Positions 1 through 7,959 of a stretch of 64,000 bases of DNA are shown piece by piece. This DNA is from Cyanobium sp. ATX 6F1. Its GTDB lineage: Bacteria; Cyanobacteriota; Cyanobacteriia; PCC-6307; Cyanobiaceae. The stretch lies in assembly GCF_024346315.1 (NCBI RefSeq), contig NZ_JAGQCS010000002.1, positions 62,001 to 126,000 of the forward strand, written 5' to 3'. The notes under the pieces are model-generated. The model was not told where the DNA came from. It searched no databases and saw nothing but the letters and a program-made list of their open reading frames with translations. The first letter of the stretch is position 1. Each line of letters starts with the position of its first letter. The position numbers and the translations under genes were made by a program.

Positions 1-1
1 T

Positions 2-361
2 GAGGTGCAGAAAGCGCTGAACCGCTCACGGGCCTCGGTCTATCGCTACACGAACACCGACCCCCGCAACCTCAATCCCCCGTTCAACCCGCGCAAGCTC
101 AACCCCGAGTACCGCAGCGATCAGAAGGATCCACTCCACTTCCACCCCAACGAAGTGGCCCGCTTTGCCCGGGACGTGCTGCGCATCAAGGAGGTCACCG
201 TGGAGGTCCTCAACTCCCCCTCCACCGCGACCCATCAACTTCTTGGTTCAATCCTTGAGGAACTGCGCTTCATCCGCCAGCACCTTGGCGGCATCGAGAG
301 CCCGCCCCTTGAGTTCAGCGCCAAGCGCGAGCGCAACGAGCAGTCGCGCCCAGCGGCCTAG
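2..361 (+). CDS. Conserved hypothetical protein, 5' end probably outside window
   Basis: The frame is open to the left edge, so the true start may lie upstream; the first visible start codon is GTG at position 5. The visible 118 residues are hydrophilic, with no membrane segment or signal peptide. The N-terminus (KALNRSRASVYRYTN) looks like the end of a helix-turn-helix recognition region, followed by a Pro/Asn-rich stretch and a C-terminal helical part (LLGSILEELRFIRQHL). A DNA-binding role is only an inference from that pattern; I do not recognise the family. Confidence 0.6.
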   Translation, partial: EVQKALNRSRASVYRYTNTDPRNLNPPFNPRKLNPEYRSDQKDPLHFHPNEVARFARDVLRIKEVTVEVLNSPSTATHQLLGSILEELRFIRQHLGGIESPPLEFSAKRERNEQSRPAA

Positions 362-536
362 GCCAGGTGGCCATTTGGGGACGAACTGGATCGTCCTGCC
401 TTTAAGTGCCACAATTGAAGGTGACTGAATACGCGCCCGATGGCGTCAGGTTGCTGACCCTTCGATCCCCGCGACTCAGTTGCTTCCTCCTTCGATCCGA
501 GCATCGCAGGTCGGGGCTGCCCCCTCACCCTCGTCC

Positions 537-920
537 ATGGACTCCGACCCCCCACCCCGAACCGCCGCCAGTCACCCCTTCACCGACGACCCCACGGCAG
601 CGGACACCGGAGAGGATCCCTTCAGTCAAAAACCATTTCAGGCCACCGGTTCCGCCCTGGCTGGGGTCTTGATCGCCCTTTTGGCCCTTGCCCTTCCGCT
701 CGCGAGCGTGATGGGTGATCGGCCGCCCCGACTCGGCCTGGACGGCAGCGACGTCGAGCGGGACGGTTCTGGCAGTGGTGGGTCGAGAGTTAACGGAACC
801 GAAAGTGGTGCTGTTCTCACCCTTCCGGCCAGCTTGAGCGATGGATCTCGAACGCCTGCCCCCCTCACCCGCCCCAGGGCTGGTGAATCTGGTGGTGGAG
901 ATTCCCGCCGGCAGCCGTAA
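537..920 (+). CDS. Possible small single-pass membrane protein
   Basis: An ATG at 537 opens a 127-residue frame with a Pro/Thr/Asp-rich N-terminus and one clear hydrophobic segment at about residues 37-57 ([18 protein letters not shown]), followed by a basic, Gly/Ser-rich tail. The last 80 bases overlap the start of ppa in another frame, and that tail looks like low-complexity shadow sequence. No good Shine-Dalgarno is visible. This is the only candidate gene between 362 and 840. In this GC-rich genome open frames arise by chance, so the call is tentative. Confidence 0.33.
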   Translation: MDSDPPPRTAASHPFTDDPTAADTGEDPFSQKPFQATGSALAGVLIALLALALPLASVMGDRPPRLGLDGSDVERDGSGSGGSRVNGTESGAVLTLPASLSDGSRTPAPLTRPRAGESGGGDSRRQP

Positions 921-1422
921 CAAGTACGAGTACATCCCCGAAGCCGGGGTGATGGCCCTTGATCGGGTGCTGCACTCCTCCGTGCGCTACCCGTTCGACT
1001 ACGGGTTCGTCCCCAACACCCTGGCGGAGGACGGCGCTCCGCTCGATGCCATGGTGATCATGGAAGAGCCCACCTTCGCCGGCTGTCTGATCGTCGCCCG
1101 GCCCATCGGTGTGCTCGACATGATCGACAGCGGCCACCCCGACGGAAAGTTGCTCTGCGTGCCGGCGGCCGATCCGCGCCAGGACGGCATCCGCAGCATT
1201 CGCCAGATCGCCACCACCCAGCTGGAGGAGGTGGCGGAGTTCTTTCGCATCTACAAGAATCTGGAGGGCCGAACCACCACGATCCTCGGCTGGCAGAATT
1301 CAGACTGCGTCGCAGCCCTGTTGGAGCGGTGCATCAGGGCAGCCCAGGGGCCGCTCAGCGGCGACGCTGAAGCAGGAAACCCTCCACATCAAGGGCCTGG
1401 AAAATCCTCGCCGGATCACTGA
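841..1422 (+). CDS. ppa: Inorganic pyrophosphatase (family I)
   Basis: Soluble enzyme that hydrolyses pyrophosphate to phosphate in the cytoplasm, pulling biosynthetic reactions forward. Seen in the sequence: the family I core with the substrate-binding Lys/Tyr region (RNKYEY near residue 26), the [10 protein letters not shown] segment near residue 50, a GAPLDAMV metal-binding acidic segment, and a late YKNLEG motif. Bacterial members are normally about 170-180 residues; this one is 193 with a hydrophilic, non-conserved tail. That tail runs 68 bases into the 3' end of the convergent methyltransferase gene, so the extension is probably tolerated coding overlap. Confidence 0.95.
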   Translation: MDLERLPPSPAPGLVNLVVEIPAGSRNKYEYIPEAGVMALDRVLHSSVRYPFDYGFVPNTLAEDGAPLDAMVIMEEPTFAGCLIVARPIGVLDMIDSGHPDGKLLCVPAADPRQDGIRSIRQIATTQLEEVAEFFRIYKNLEGRTTTILGWQNSDCVAALLERCIRAAQGPLSGDAEAGNPPHQGPGKSSPDH

Positions 1423-2041
1423 AGCCGGCCGCGTTGACCAGAGCCGTGAGGCGGGCCAAGCCGATGGGGTGAAGGGCCTGGGTCAGGGGAGCCAGCTGTT
1501 CATCGCTGGCCAAGAGCCCACTGGCCCGCTGAAAGCCCAGCCAGGCGGCCTCCAGCTGCTCCTCCAGGCCACTGAGGGAGGAGCGCATCAGATCCACCAA
1601 CACCAGTTGCCCCCCGGGTTGAAGGCTCTGGGCCAGGGCCGTGAGGAAGGCCAGCTTGCTGCCGTCGTCGGGGAGCGACTGGAGCACCAGCACCGAGAGG
1701 GCTCCGGCGAACCGTCCGTTTTCCTGCAGCGATTCCACCGTGCAGGGGCGCCATTCGATCGTGGGCGCATGGCTGAGCCGTTCCTGGGCCACCTGGAGCA
1801 TGGCCGCCGAAGGGTCGATGGCCGTGAGCCGCCAGTCAGGACGCTGGGCCACCGCCTCCAGCAGCTCGGCGCCGGTGCCACAGCCGGCGACCAGCACTGC
1901 TGCGCCCTGCTGAGCGGCGCTGGGACCAGCGGCCAACAGCGCCACCGCCAGGCGCGCCAGGCTGGTGTAGCCAGGGATCAGTTGCTGCAGGATCAGGTCG
2001 TAGCCGGCCGTCTCCAGGGGTTCATCGGGGTGGGCGACCAC
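1355..2041 (-). CDS. Class I SAM-dependent methyltransferase
   Basis: A 228-residue protein with a Rossmann-type SAM-binding fold. The glycine motif [14 protein letters not shown] lies near residue 50, followed by an acidic loop ([10 protein letters not shown]) and the post-motif [13 protein letters not shown] strand. This is the UbiE/Methyltransf_11-like layout used for small molecules, but the substrate cannot be told from sequence. It is transcribed away from the ferredoxin gene and converges on ppa with a 68-base 3' overlap. Start ATG at 2041. Confidence 0.82.
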   Translation of the reverse strand: MVAHPDEPLETAGYDLILQQLIPGYTSLARLAVALLAAGPSAAQQGAAVLVAGCGTGAELLEAVAQRPDWRLTAIDPSAAMLQVAQERLSHAPTIEWRPCTVESLQENGRFAGALSVLVLQSLPDDGSKLAFLTALAQSLQPGGQLVLVDLMRSSLSGLEEQLEAAWLGFQRASGLLASDEQLAPLTQALHPIGLARLTALVNAAGFSDPARIFQALDVEGFLLQRRR

Positions 2042-2109
2042 GGCGGAGGGACAGCTGCGCCGATGCTAGGGAGCAGCTCCGCCAAGATCCGTTGCATGGG
2101 CGAAAAGCA

Positions 2110-2141
2110 GGCGCCAACCGACAGGTAGGTTGGACGGCGCC
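2110..2141 (+). promoter_or_regulatory. Hairpin upstream of ferredoxin gene
   Basis: GGCGCCAACC (2110-2119) can pair with GGTTGG (2128-2133) and, after a two-base bulge, GGCGCC (2136-2141), leaving an 8-base loop. It ends 17 bases before the GTG start of the ferredoxin gene and is not followed by a T-run. A 5' leader structure that affects translation is possible; this is inference. Confidence 0.4.
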
Positions 2142-2158
2142 ATGTCCCCCTATCGACA

Positions 2159-2518
2159 GTGCCCACCATCCGTTTCGAAAAGGAAGGCCAGCAGGTCGGC
2201 TGCATCGAGGGGGCCAATCTGCGCAAGGCCGCCCTGGACGCGGGCATCAACCCCTACAAGGGCCTGAACAACTTCAACAACTGCGGTGGTCTCGGCCAGT
2301 GCGGCACCTGTGTGATGGAGGTGCTCGAAGGTGAGCGCAACCTCTCCCCCCGCAGCGATGTCGAGCAGGTCTACCTCGCCGACCGGCCCTCCAACTACCG
2401 CCTCAGCTGCCGCACCACCGTCAATGGCGACGTCACCGTGCGCACCCGCCCCGACGCTGGGGTGGGCAAAGGCTCCAACAGCCTGGTGGGAGCCCTCAAA
2501 GCGCTGATCGGCAAGTAG
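2159..2518 (+). CDS. 2Fe-2S ferredoxin
   Basis: A 119-residue soluble electron carrier. The cluster ligands are visible as C42-x5-C48-x2-C51 and C84 (NNCGGLGQCGTC ... RLSC). The first spacing is five residues, as in adrenodoxin-type and some specialised cyanobacterial ferredoxins, rather than the four of photosynthetic PetF. The C-terminal extension after residue 95 (Gly/Ser then LVGALKALIG) is also unlike PetF. Its electron partner is unknown. The GTG start at 2159 follows a short hairpin, and the Spx/ArsC-like gene begins 7 bases after the stop, so the two are probably co-transcribed. Confidence 0.88.
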   Translation: MPTIRFEKEGQQVGCIEGANLRKAALDAGINPYKGLNNFNNCGGLGQCGTCVMEVLEGERNLSPRSDVEQVYLADRPSNYRLSCRTTVNGDVTVRTRPDAGVGKGSNSLVGALKALIGK

Positions 2519-2525
2519 CGGCGCC

Positions 2526-2921
2526 ATGACCGCCCCAACGGCTCCGGTGCCGGGGAATGCCCTGCGCATCTACAGCTACGCGGCCTGCAGCACCTGCCGC
2601 AAAGCCCTGAAGTGGTTGCAGGAGCAGGGCATTGCCCACGAGGTGGTCGACATCACCAGCTCGCCGCCCTCCCTGGCGGAGTTGCGCCAGGCCCTGGCTT
2701 CGCTGGGAGATCGCCAGCGCCTGTTCAACACCAGCGGCCTGAGCTACCGCGCCCTCGGTGCCGCCACCGTCAGGTCACTGAGCGACGACGAGGCCCTGTC
2801 GGCCCTGGCCGCTGACGGCAAACTGATCAAGCGCCCCTTCGTGCTCACCTCAAACGGCGGGGCCCTCACGGGCTTTGATCCTCAGCGCTGGCAGGAGGCG
2901 TTTCACTCACCTGTGGCGTGA
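2526..2921 (+). CDS. ArsC/Spx/MgsR-family thioredoxin-fold protein
   Basis: A 131-residue ArsC-superfamily protein. The redox pair C21-S-T-C24 sits after the first beta strand, followed by the family motifs LFNTSGLSYR and LIKRPFVL. A CxxC here is typical of the Spx/MgsR branch and of YffB-like proteins, whereas arsenate reductases proper usually keep a single N-terminal Cys. Arsenate reduction is therefore not supported over a redox-regulatory role. It follows the ferredoxin gene by 7 bases, hinting at a thiol/redox unit. The last 56 bases overlap the convergent 507-residue gene. Confidence 0.82.
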   Translation: MTAPTAPVPGNALRIYSYAACSTCRKALKWLQEQGIAHEVVDITSSPPSLAELRQALASLGDRQRLFNTSGLSYRALGAATVRSLSDDEALSALAADGKLIKRPFVLTSNGGALTGFDPQRWQEAFHSPVA

Positions 2922-4389
2922 GGGTAAGTGCATCGAGCTCCTGCATCAGCTGCTCGATGCCCGCCCGGTTGATCTGGGCCAGGTAGGTCACCTTGAGGTT
3001 CTCCAGCAGCGCGCAGATCAACTGCTGGCTGCGCACCATTCCGCCACCCGACTCCAGGGCCAGGGCCAGTTCATCCCAGAAGCGATCGATCAGGTCCTGA
3101 ATCTCGCGCACCTGCTGGTCGTCGGCCTGCTCCAGGCGCTGGCCAGTGCTGCGCGAGAGGCCGAGGAGGTTGTCAACAACCCCCGCCGCCAGTTGCCGGC
3201 TCAGCTCCTGCTCCACCTGCAGCAAGGGCTGAAGGCTGCGCAGGGCCGGTGGCAGCACCGTGGTGCGAAAGCTCTGCTGCAGAGCATGTCCGACGATCGC
3301 GCGAAGCTCCGGCGCCAGGCGCGGCGCCACCTGGGCGAGCACCAAGGGGCCCCAGATCCGCAGCAGTTCCACCACCTCCCACTCCTGCTGGGAGGGCACG
3401 CTCTGGTGGCTGCGCAGGGTGCGGATCCGATCGGGCCACTGGGGTGAACGAACCAGCTGCTGCATCCCATCGACCAGCTGCAACGCCAGCACCTCAAACA
3501 GCTCCACCGCCAGCAGGGCCACCACACCGCGGCTGAGCACCGCCCGCAGGGGCTCGAAGTTGACCAACCCGCTGGACTGCAGACGCTCGATCACCGACAC
3601 CAGTCGCAGCGGCCGCCAGAAAGGCAGCAGCAGCGGCAGATCGGTCCAGCGCCGCAGGCAGGCCTGCCGCCAGCTCAGGCCAGGTAGGCGCCGGCGCAGG
3701 CGCACCAGGCGCATCAGGATGTCGAGCAGGAAGATCCACTGGAACAGCAGCAGGTCGATGCGCCAGAAGTGGTCGGTGGGGCGGCCGTTCTCATCGATCG
3801 AACGCCAGTAGTTGGTGGCCACCAGGGGCAACACCTCCTTGCGCCAGAACAGCCGTTCACCGCTCCAGGGGTGCTGCTGCAGCCAGGCGTCGCTGAGCAA
3901 CCGCTCCGCCGAAGCCTTGGCGGAATCCAGATCAGCTCGCTGGCGCAGGCGGTTCTTGATCTTCTCCAGGGTTCCGGTGGCGCCAGAGGCCTGAAACGGG
4001 TTGGTGTCGATCAGGGCGCGGGTGAGCTCCAGCTGCTGGCGCCGCAAATCTGAGCGCTGGCGGGGATCCACTCCCGCCTGGGTCATCGCCCGATCGAGGG
4101 CCTCGAAGCGCACCAGAAAGGTGCGGGTCTCCCGGTGGGGCTCGATGCCCTTCACCGGGTCGTAGAGCGGCGTGACATCGGGCAGGACCGTCATGGGCAG
4201 CATCAGCGGCACCGACGGCAGGGGGTAGAGGTTGCGCTGCAGCCAGAAGGTGCGCAGGGGCACATAGCTGAGGTCGAAGCCCACAAAGATCAGGTTGACG
4301 GTGGCCCAGAGGGCCACGAAGCGGTCCCAGCCACGCCAGAGCGGCGCCGCTTCCGGGGGGACAGGATCGTGCCAGCGGGGCCGAACCAT
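2866..4389 (-). CDS. Conserved hypothetical membrane protein
   Basis: A 507-residue protein I cannot assign. There is a hydrophobic N-terminal segment (about residues 24-42, FVALWATVNLIFVGFDLSY), a hydrophilic region of about 150 residues with charged helices, a second hydrophobic segment near residue 215 (LLLFQWIFLLDILMRL) followed by Arg-rich LRRRLPGLSWRQACLRRW, and a long helical C-terminal half rich in Leu/Gln. The Arg-rich stretch after a membrane helix resembles parts of ion-channel-like proteins, but no pore signature is visible. Start ATG at 4389, divergent from lepB by 82 bases. Confidence 0.72.
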   Translation of the reverse strand: MVRPRWHDPVPPEAAPLWRGWDRFVALWATVNLIFVGFDLSYVPLRTFWLQRNLYPLPSVPLMLPMTVLPDVTPLYDPVKGIEPHRETRTFLVRFEALDRAMTQAGVDPRQRSDLRRQQLELTRALIDTNPFQASGATGTLEKIKNRLRQRADLDSAKASAERLLSDAWLQQHPWSGERLFWRKEVLPLVATNYWRSIDENGRPTDHFWRIDLLLFQWIFLLDILMRLVRLRRRLPGLSWRQACLRRWTDLPLLLPFWRPLRLVSVIERLQSSGLVNFEPLRAVLSRGVVALLAVELFEVLALQLVDGMQQLVRSPQWPDRIRTLRSHQSVPSQQEWEVVELLRIWGPLVLAQVAPRLAPELRAIVGHALQQSFRTTVLPPALRSLQPLLQVEQELSRQLAAGVVDNLLGLSRSTGQRLEQADDQQVREIQDLIDRFWDELALALESGGGMVRSQQLICALLENLKVTYLAQINRAGIEQLMQELDALTLTPQVSETPPASAEDQSP

Positions 4390-4471
4390 GGCGTCAGCAC
4401 GGGAAGGCTCAGGCTAGGGAAGGCGCCCTGCCTAATCTCCAGCATTCACCGCGCCCCAGGAGCGCCAGCCC

Positions 4472-5236
4472 TTGACCGCCCAGGACCCCCAAGCCCCGCC
4501 GCCCCAAGCCACGCCAGCGGCGCCCGCACCCAAGGCTTCCGCCGAGAAACCGGAGGAGAGCGCCTGGGGGTTCTGGCGCAGCGTGGTGATGACCCTGGCG
4601 ATCGCCCTGGGGGTTCGTCAATTCCTGCTCGAGGCCCGCTTCATCCCCTCCGGCTCGATGCTGCCCGGCCTGCAGATCCAGGACCGGCTGTTGGTGGAAA
4701 AGCTCAGCTACCGGCAGCGGGAGCCGCGGCGCGGAGAAATCGCGGTGTTCCACTCCCCGTACCACTTCGATCCAGCCCTCTCCGTCGACCACAAGGTGGG
4801 CCCCCTGCGCTGCCTGCTGGTGAACCTGCCTCTGGTGGGCGCCCTGCCGGGGATTCAGGAACCGGCCTGCGACGCCTACATCAAGCGCGTGATCGGCGTT
4901 CCCGGCGACCATGTGGTGGTGAACCCCAGGGGCGAGGTGAGCATCAACGGCCGGCGGCTGGTGGAGCCCTACGTCCAGAACTATTGCCCGGTGGACAACC
5001 AGGGCATGGGACCCTGCCGCCCGCTGAATGCGGTGGTGCCCAAGGGCCACGTGCTGATGCTCGGGGACAACCGCTCCAACAGCTGGGACGGACGGTTCTG
5101 GCCAGGGGGTCCGTTCGTGCCCCAGAGCGAGATCATCGGCCGCGCCTTCTACCGCTTCTTCCCCTTCAACGCCCTGGGTGATCTGGGGGCCCCCGATCCC
5201 CTCAAGGCAGCGGCCCCCGCCACAGGGAAGCCCTGA
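4472..5236 (+). CDS. lepB: Signal peptidase I
   Basis: Membrane-bound serine protease that removes signal peptides from exported proteins; in cyanobacteria type I signal peptidases also act on thylakoid proteins. The catalytic Ser is in IPSGSM (S62) and the general-base Lys in DAYIKRVIGVPGD (K138); the C-terminal GDNRSNSWDGRFW box is also present. A Pro/Ala-rich N-terminus precedes one membrane segment at about residues 35-52. The start is taken as TTG at 4472, because no ATG/GTG gives the conserved N-terminus. The final 35 bases overlap the convergent dihydroorotase-like gene. Confidence 0.94.
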   Translation: MTAQDPQAPPPQATPAAPAPKASAEKPEESAWGFWRSVVMTLAIALGVRQFLLEARFIPSGSMLPGLQIQDRLLVEKLSYRQREPRRGEIAVFHSPYHFDPALSVDHKVGPLRCLLVNLPLVGALPGIQEPACDAYIKRVIGVPGDHVVVNPRGEVSINGRRLVEPYVQNYCPVDNQGMGPCRPLNAVVPKGHVLMLGDNRSNSWDGRFWPGGPFVPQSEIIGRAFYRFFPFNALGDLGAPDPLKAAAPATGKP

Positions 5237-6491
5237 GACCTGTGGCCAGCACCTGGCCCCGCTGACGCTCGGCCGCCAGGGGCTCATTCGCCGCCAGGGG
5301 AGCCTCCAGGTCCGCTTGCGGGTCCCACTCCTGATCGGGATTGAACAGCAGCCAGCGGCGGCCGCCCAGTTCCAGCCGCTCCCCAGGCCGACCGAGCAGC
5401 CGGGAGGGTCCCCAGCTCAGGGCCTGCCACAGATCGTTCACGCTCCAGCCGCGGCCCACCACCAGCTCCCGCCAGAGCGCCGGAAGCACAAACCGGTGGC
5501 CGGCCACACCACTCTGGCGTTGGTCCACCGGCAGCAACTGCTCCTCCGCATCGAGGGGGTGGTGGTTCACCGCGACGGCGGTGAGCAGCCCTTCGGCCAG
5601 GGCCGCGATCAGCGCCTCCCGGTCGGACGGCGTGCCCAGGGAAGGCACCACATGCCAACCCTCGGCCACGGGATCGAGGCGGCCGCTGTCGGCCAGCAGA
5701 TGCCACCAGCCGACGCTGGCCAGCGGCAGGTCAGCGCGCATGAATGCGGCGGCCTGCCGCAGCTGCCCCACGCCGGCGGCGGTGCTGAGGTTCATCAGCC
5801 GCAGGGGGCTGGCCTCCGGTAGCGCCTGGGCCGCCAGGGTGAGCAGGCTCTGCAACGGCAGGGTTTCACTCACCACCGGGTCGAGGGGCCAGCCGGCCCG
5901 CAGGGCCTCCACCCCCTCCCGCACGAAGCCCTGCTGGGTCAGCGAAGGGTCCCGGGGCGCGAGCAGCAGCGGCCGATCACCACCCTCCGCCAGGCGCAGG
6001 CCCCGCTCCAGCAGGGCCAGGGGCGGCAGGTCGCCGTCTTCGGCCAGACCGATCGCCCCGGCGGCCAGCTGGTCCCCATGGGGGGCCAACTCCTCACCCC
6101 GCCCGCCGCAGCTGAAGCTGCCCCAGAGCAGCAGTTCGAAAGGAGCGGCGGCGCTCAGCTGCAGGCGCTCGGGGCGGTCGCGCCAGCTGCGGGCCCGGGG
6201 CAGCAGGGCGACGGTGCCGTATCCCGCGGCGGCCGCCGAGCGCACCAGCGTGGCCAGCGTTTCAGCCCGGCCATTGATCGGATCCTCCAGCACGCTGTGG
6301 GGATCCACCAAGGCGGGGGCCAGCAGCCAGCCCTGGGCCTCCAGCGTTGGCAGACCCTCGCGCGCAGCCTGCTGACGAGCCTCGGCGCCGTAAGCGGCGA
6401 TGGCACCGTCCCTGAGCAGCACGTCTTCGGAGCGCAGGGGCTGATCGGGCCCCTCCAGCAGCTGGACCTGGCGCAGAAAACGGGCGGACAT
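5202..6491 (-). CDS. Dihydroorotase-like amidohydrolase, metal site degenerate
   Basis: A 429-residue protein of the dihydroorotase/amidohydrolase class by length, N-terminal beta domain and the GWLLAPALVDPHSVLEDP segment. Active dihydroorotases carry D-x-H-x-H-x-R there, where the two His bind zinc and the Arg binds substrate. Here residues 63-71 read DPHSVLEDP, so the second His and the Arg are lost. It is likely not a functional dihydroorotase; a structural or regulatory role is possible. It lies 24 bases downstream of the histidine phosphatase gene on the same strand and overlaps lepB by 35 bases at the 3' end. Confidence 0.78.
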   Translation of the reverse strand: MSARFLRQVQLLEGPDQPLRSEDVLLRDGAIAAYGAEARQQAAREGLPTLEAQGWLLAPALVDPHSVLEDPINGRAETLATLVRSAAAAGYGTVALLPRARSWRDRPERLQLSAAAPFELLLWGSFSCGGRGEELAPHGDQLAAGAIGLAEDGDLPPLALLERGLRLAEGGDRPLLLAPRDPSLTQQGFVREGVEALRAGWPLDPVVSETLPLQSLLTLAAQALPEASPLRLMNLSTAAGVGQLRQAAAFMRADLPLASVGWWHLLADSGRLDPVAEGWHVVPSLGTPSDREALIAALAEGLLTAVAVNHHPLDAEEQLLPVDQRQSGVAGHRFVLPALWRELVVGRGWSVNDLWQALSWGPSRLLGRPGERLELGGRRWLLFNPDQEWDPQADLEAPLAANEPLAAERQRGQVLATGLRASLWRGPLP

Positions 6492-6515
6492 CGGACCCCT
6501 GGGTGTGGTGACGAT

Positions 6516-7853
6516 CTAGAGGGCGCCGGCGGCGGTGCGATCGATCACCCCCCCAAGATGGGCCGTCAGGTTGAGGGCGGCCACCAACGGCAGGCCTTTG
6601 GGGCCCTGGGGGTAATCAATCACCGTGACACCGCCGTTGCCCTGCTTGACCGCCCAGATGTCAGCCGGGGCCAGGCCCAGCAAGGCGCAGAGGATGGTCT
6701 TGTTGACTGCGTCATGGGCAATCACCAGGGCCGTTTCGCTGGGATCGAGTCCAGCGACGATGCGGTTCCAGGCCAGCAGTGAGCGGTCCCAGACCTGCTG
6801 GAGGTTCTCGCCCTCGGGCATCTGCACGGTGTGGGGCGCCCGCTTCCAGTCGGCCAGCAACGCCGGCCAGCCATCGGCGATCTCTTGCTCCAGCTGGCCT
6901 TCCCAGAGGCCATGGCCGATCTCCACCAGCGCTGGAACGCTGGTGAGCGGCACTCCCGGATGGGTCTTCAGGATCGCCTCGGCGGTCTGGCGCGGCCGAG
7001 CCATCGAACTGGTGTAGGCGCGCTGGAAGGACACCGGCTCAAGGAATCGGCCGGCCGCCTCGGCCTGGGCCCAGCCGTTGGCGTTGAGGGGGATGTCGAT
7101 CTGGCCCTGGAAGCGCCCCTGGCGGTTCCAGTCGGTTTCCCCATGGCGCACCAACAACAGGCGCTGGCCGGCGCCCTTGGGGGGCAGGCCGGCCCCCAGG
7201 TGGGCGGTGCCGTTCAGCGACTCGATCTGCACCTGCAGCGGGCCCTCGGCGGAGCGCTCCAGGTTCAGCACCGAAATGGAGGCGTTGTCGACCCTTAACC
7301 GGCGCAGTTCGTTGGCGGAGCGCCCCAGCAGATGCAGCAGCAGGCAGCGCAGGATGGCGTTGTGGGCCACCACGAGCACGGTGCCGGTTGCCGAGCGATC
7401 GGCGTCATGGCGGGCCAGCAGGCCCTTGATGAAGCGTCCCGCCTGCTCCAGCAGCTCCGGAATCGGCCGATAGCGGCGGCCATCGGCGGCCTCCAGTTCC
7501 AGCTCACCGGGGGCGTGGAGCCACTGGTGAGCCTGCTCGGGGAAGCGCTCGTGCACCTCCTTGCTCAGCAGGCCGCTCCAGGGGGCCAGATCCACCTCCA
7601 GCAGGCCGTCGTCGAAGACGGGCTCCAGGCCACTGCCCTGCTCGGCCAGCAGATGACGTGCCGTGTCAGCGGCCCGGCTCAGCGGCGAGCTGTAGGCCGC
7701 CGTCAGGGACAACTCCTTGAGCGCGGCGCCGGTGGCCCGGGCCTGGCGCACCCCCTCCTCGGTGAGGTCGGAAAGGTCGTCACGACCCTGAATGCGGTGC
7801 TCCAGGTTGAAGCTGCTCAGCCCATGGCGAACCAGCACAATCCTCAGGGGCAC
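6516..7853 (-). CDS. Tandem-domain histidine phosphatase (phosphoglycerate-mutase-like)
   Basis: A 445-residue protein with two histidine-phosphatase domains. The first opens with RIVLVRHGLSSFN at residue 4, the second with RLLLVRHGETDWN near residue 228; each has the catalytic RHG and a later VVAHN / VIAHD box containing the second catalytic His. Cyanobacterial databases often label such proteins GpmB or alpha-ribazole phosphatase, but substrate specificity (phosphoglycerate, phosphoserine, ribazole phosphate) cannot be read from the motifs. The second domain has the more complete catalytic sequence (RHGETDWN, RFQGQIDIPLN). Probably in an operon with the downstream dihydroorotase homologue. 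Confidence 0.88.
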   Translation of the reverse strand: MPLRIVLVRHGLSSFNLEHRIQGRDDLSDLTEEGVRQARATGAALKELSLTAAYSSPLSRAADTARHLLAEQGSGLEPVFDDGLLEVDLAPWSGLLSKEVHERFPEQAHQWLHAPGELELEAADGRRYRPIPELLEQAGRFIKGLLARHDADRSATGTVLVVAHNAILRCLLLHLLGRSANELRRLRVDNASISVLNLERSAEGPLQVQIESLNGTAHLGAGLPPKGAGQRLLLVRHGETDWNRQGRFQGQIDIPLNANGWAQAEAAGRFLEPVSFQRAYTSSMARPRQTAEAILKTHPGVPLTSVPALVEIGHGLWEGQLEQEIADGWPALLADWKRAPHTVQMPEGENLQQVWDRSLLAWNRIVAGLDPSETALVIAHDAVNKTILCALLGLAPADIWAVKQGNGGVTVIDYPQGPKGLPLVAALNLTAHLGGVIDRTAAGAL

Positions 7854-7959
7854 AGGGATTCAACCGTCGGGGCCGTCATCGTATGGGAAAGGCCCCAACC
7901 TGAGCGCCGCCGGCCGATCCCGCCCGCAGGGAGAATCGATCGATTGCAGGGCGCCACGG

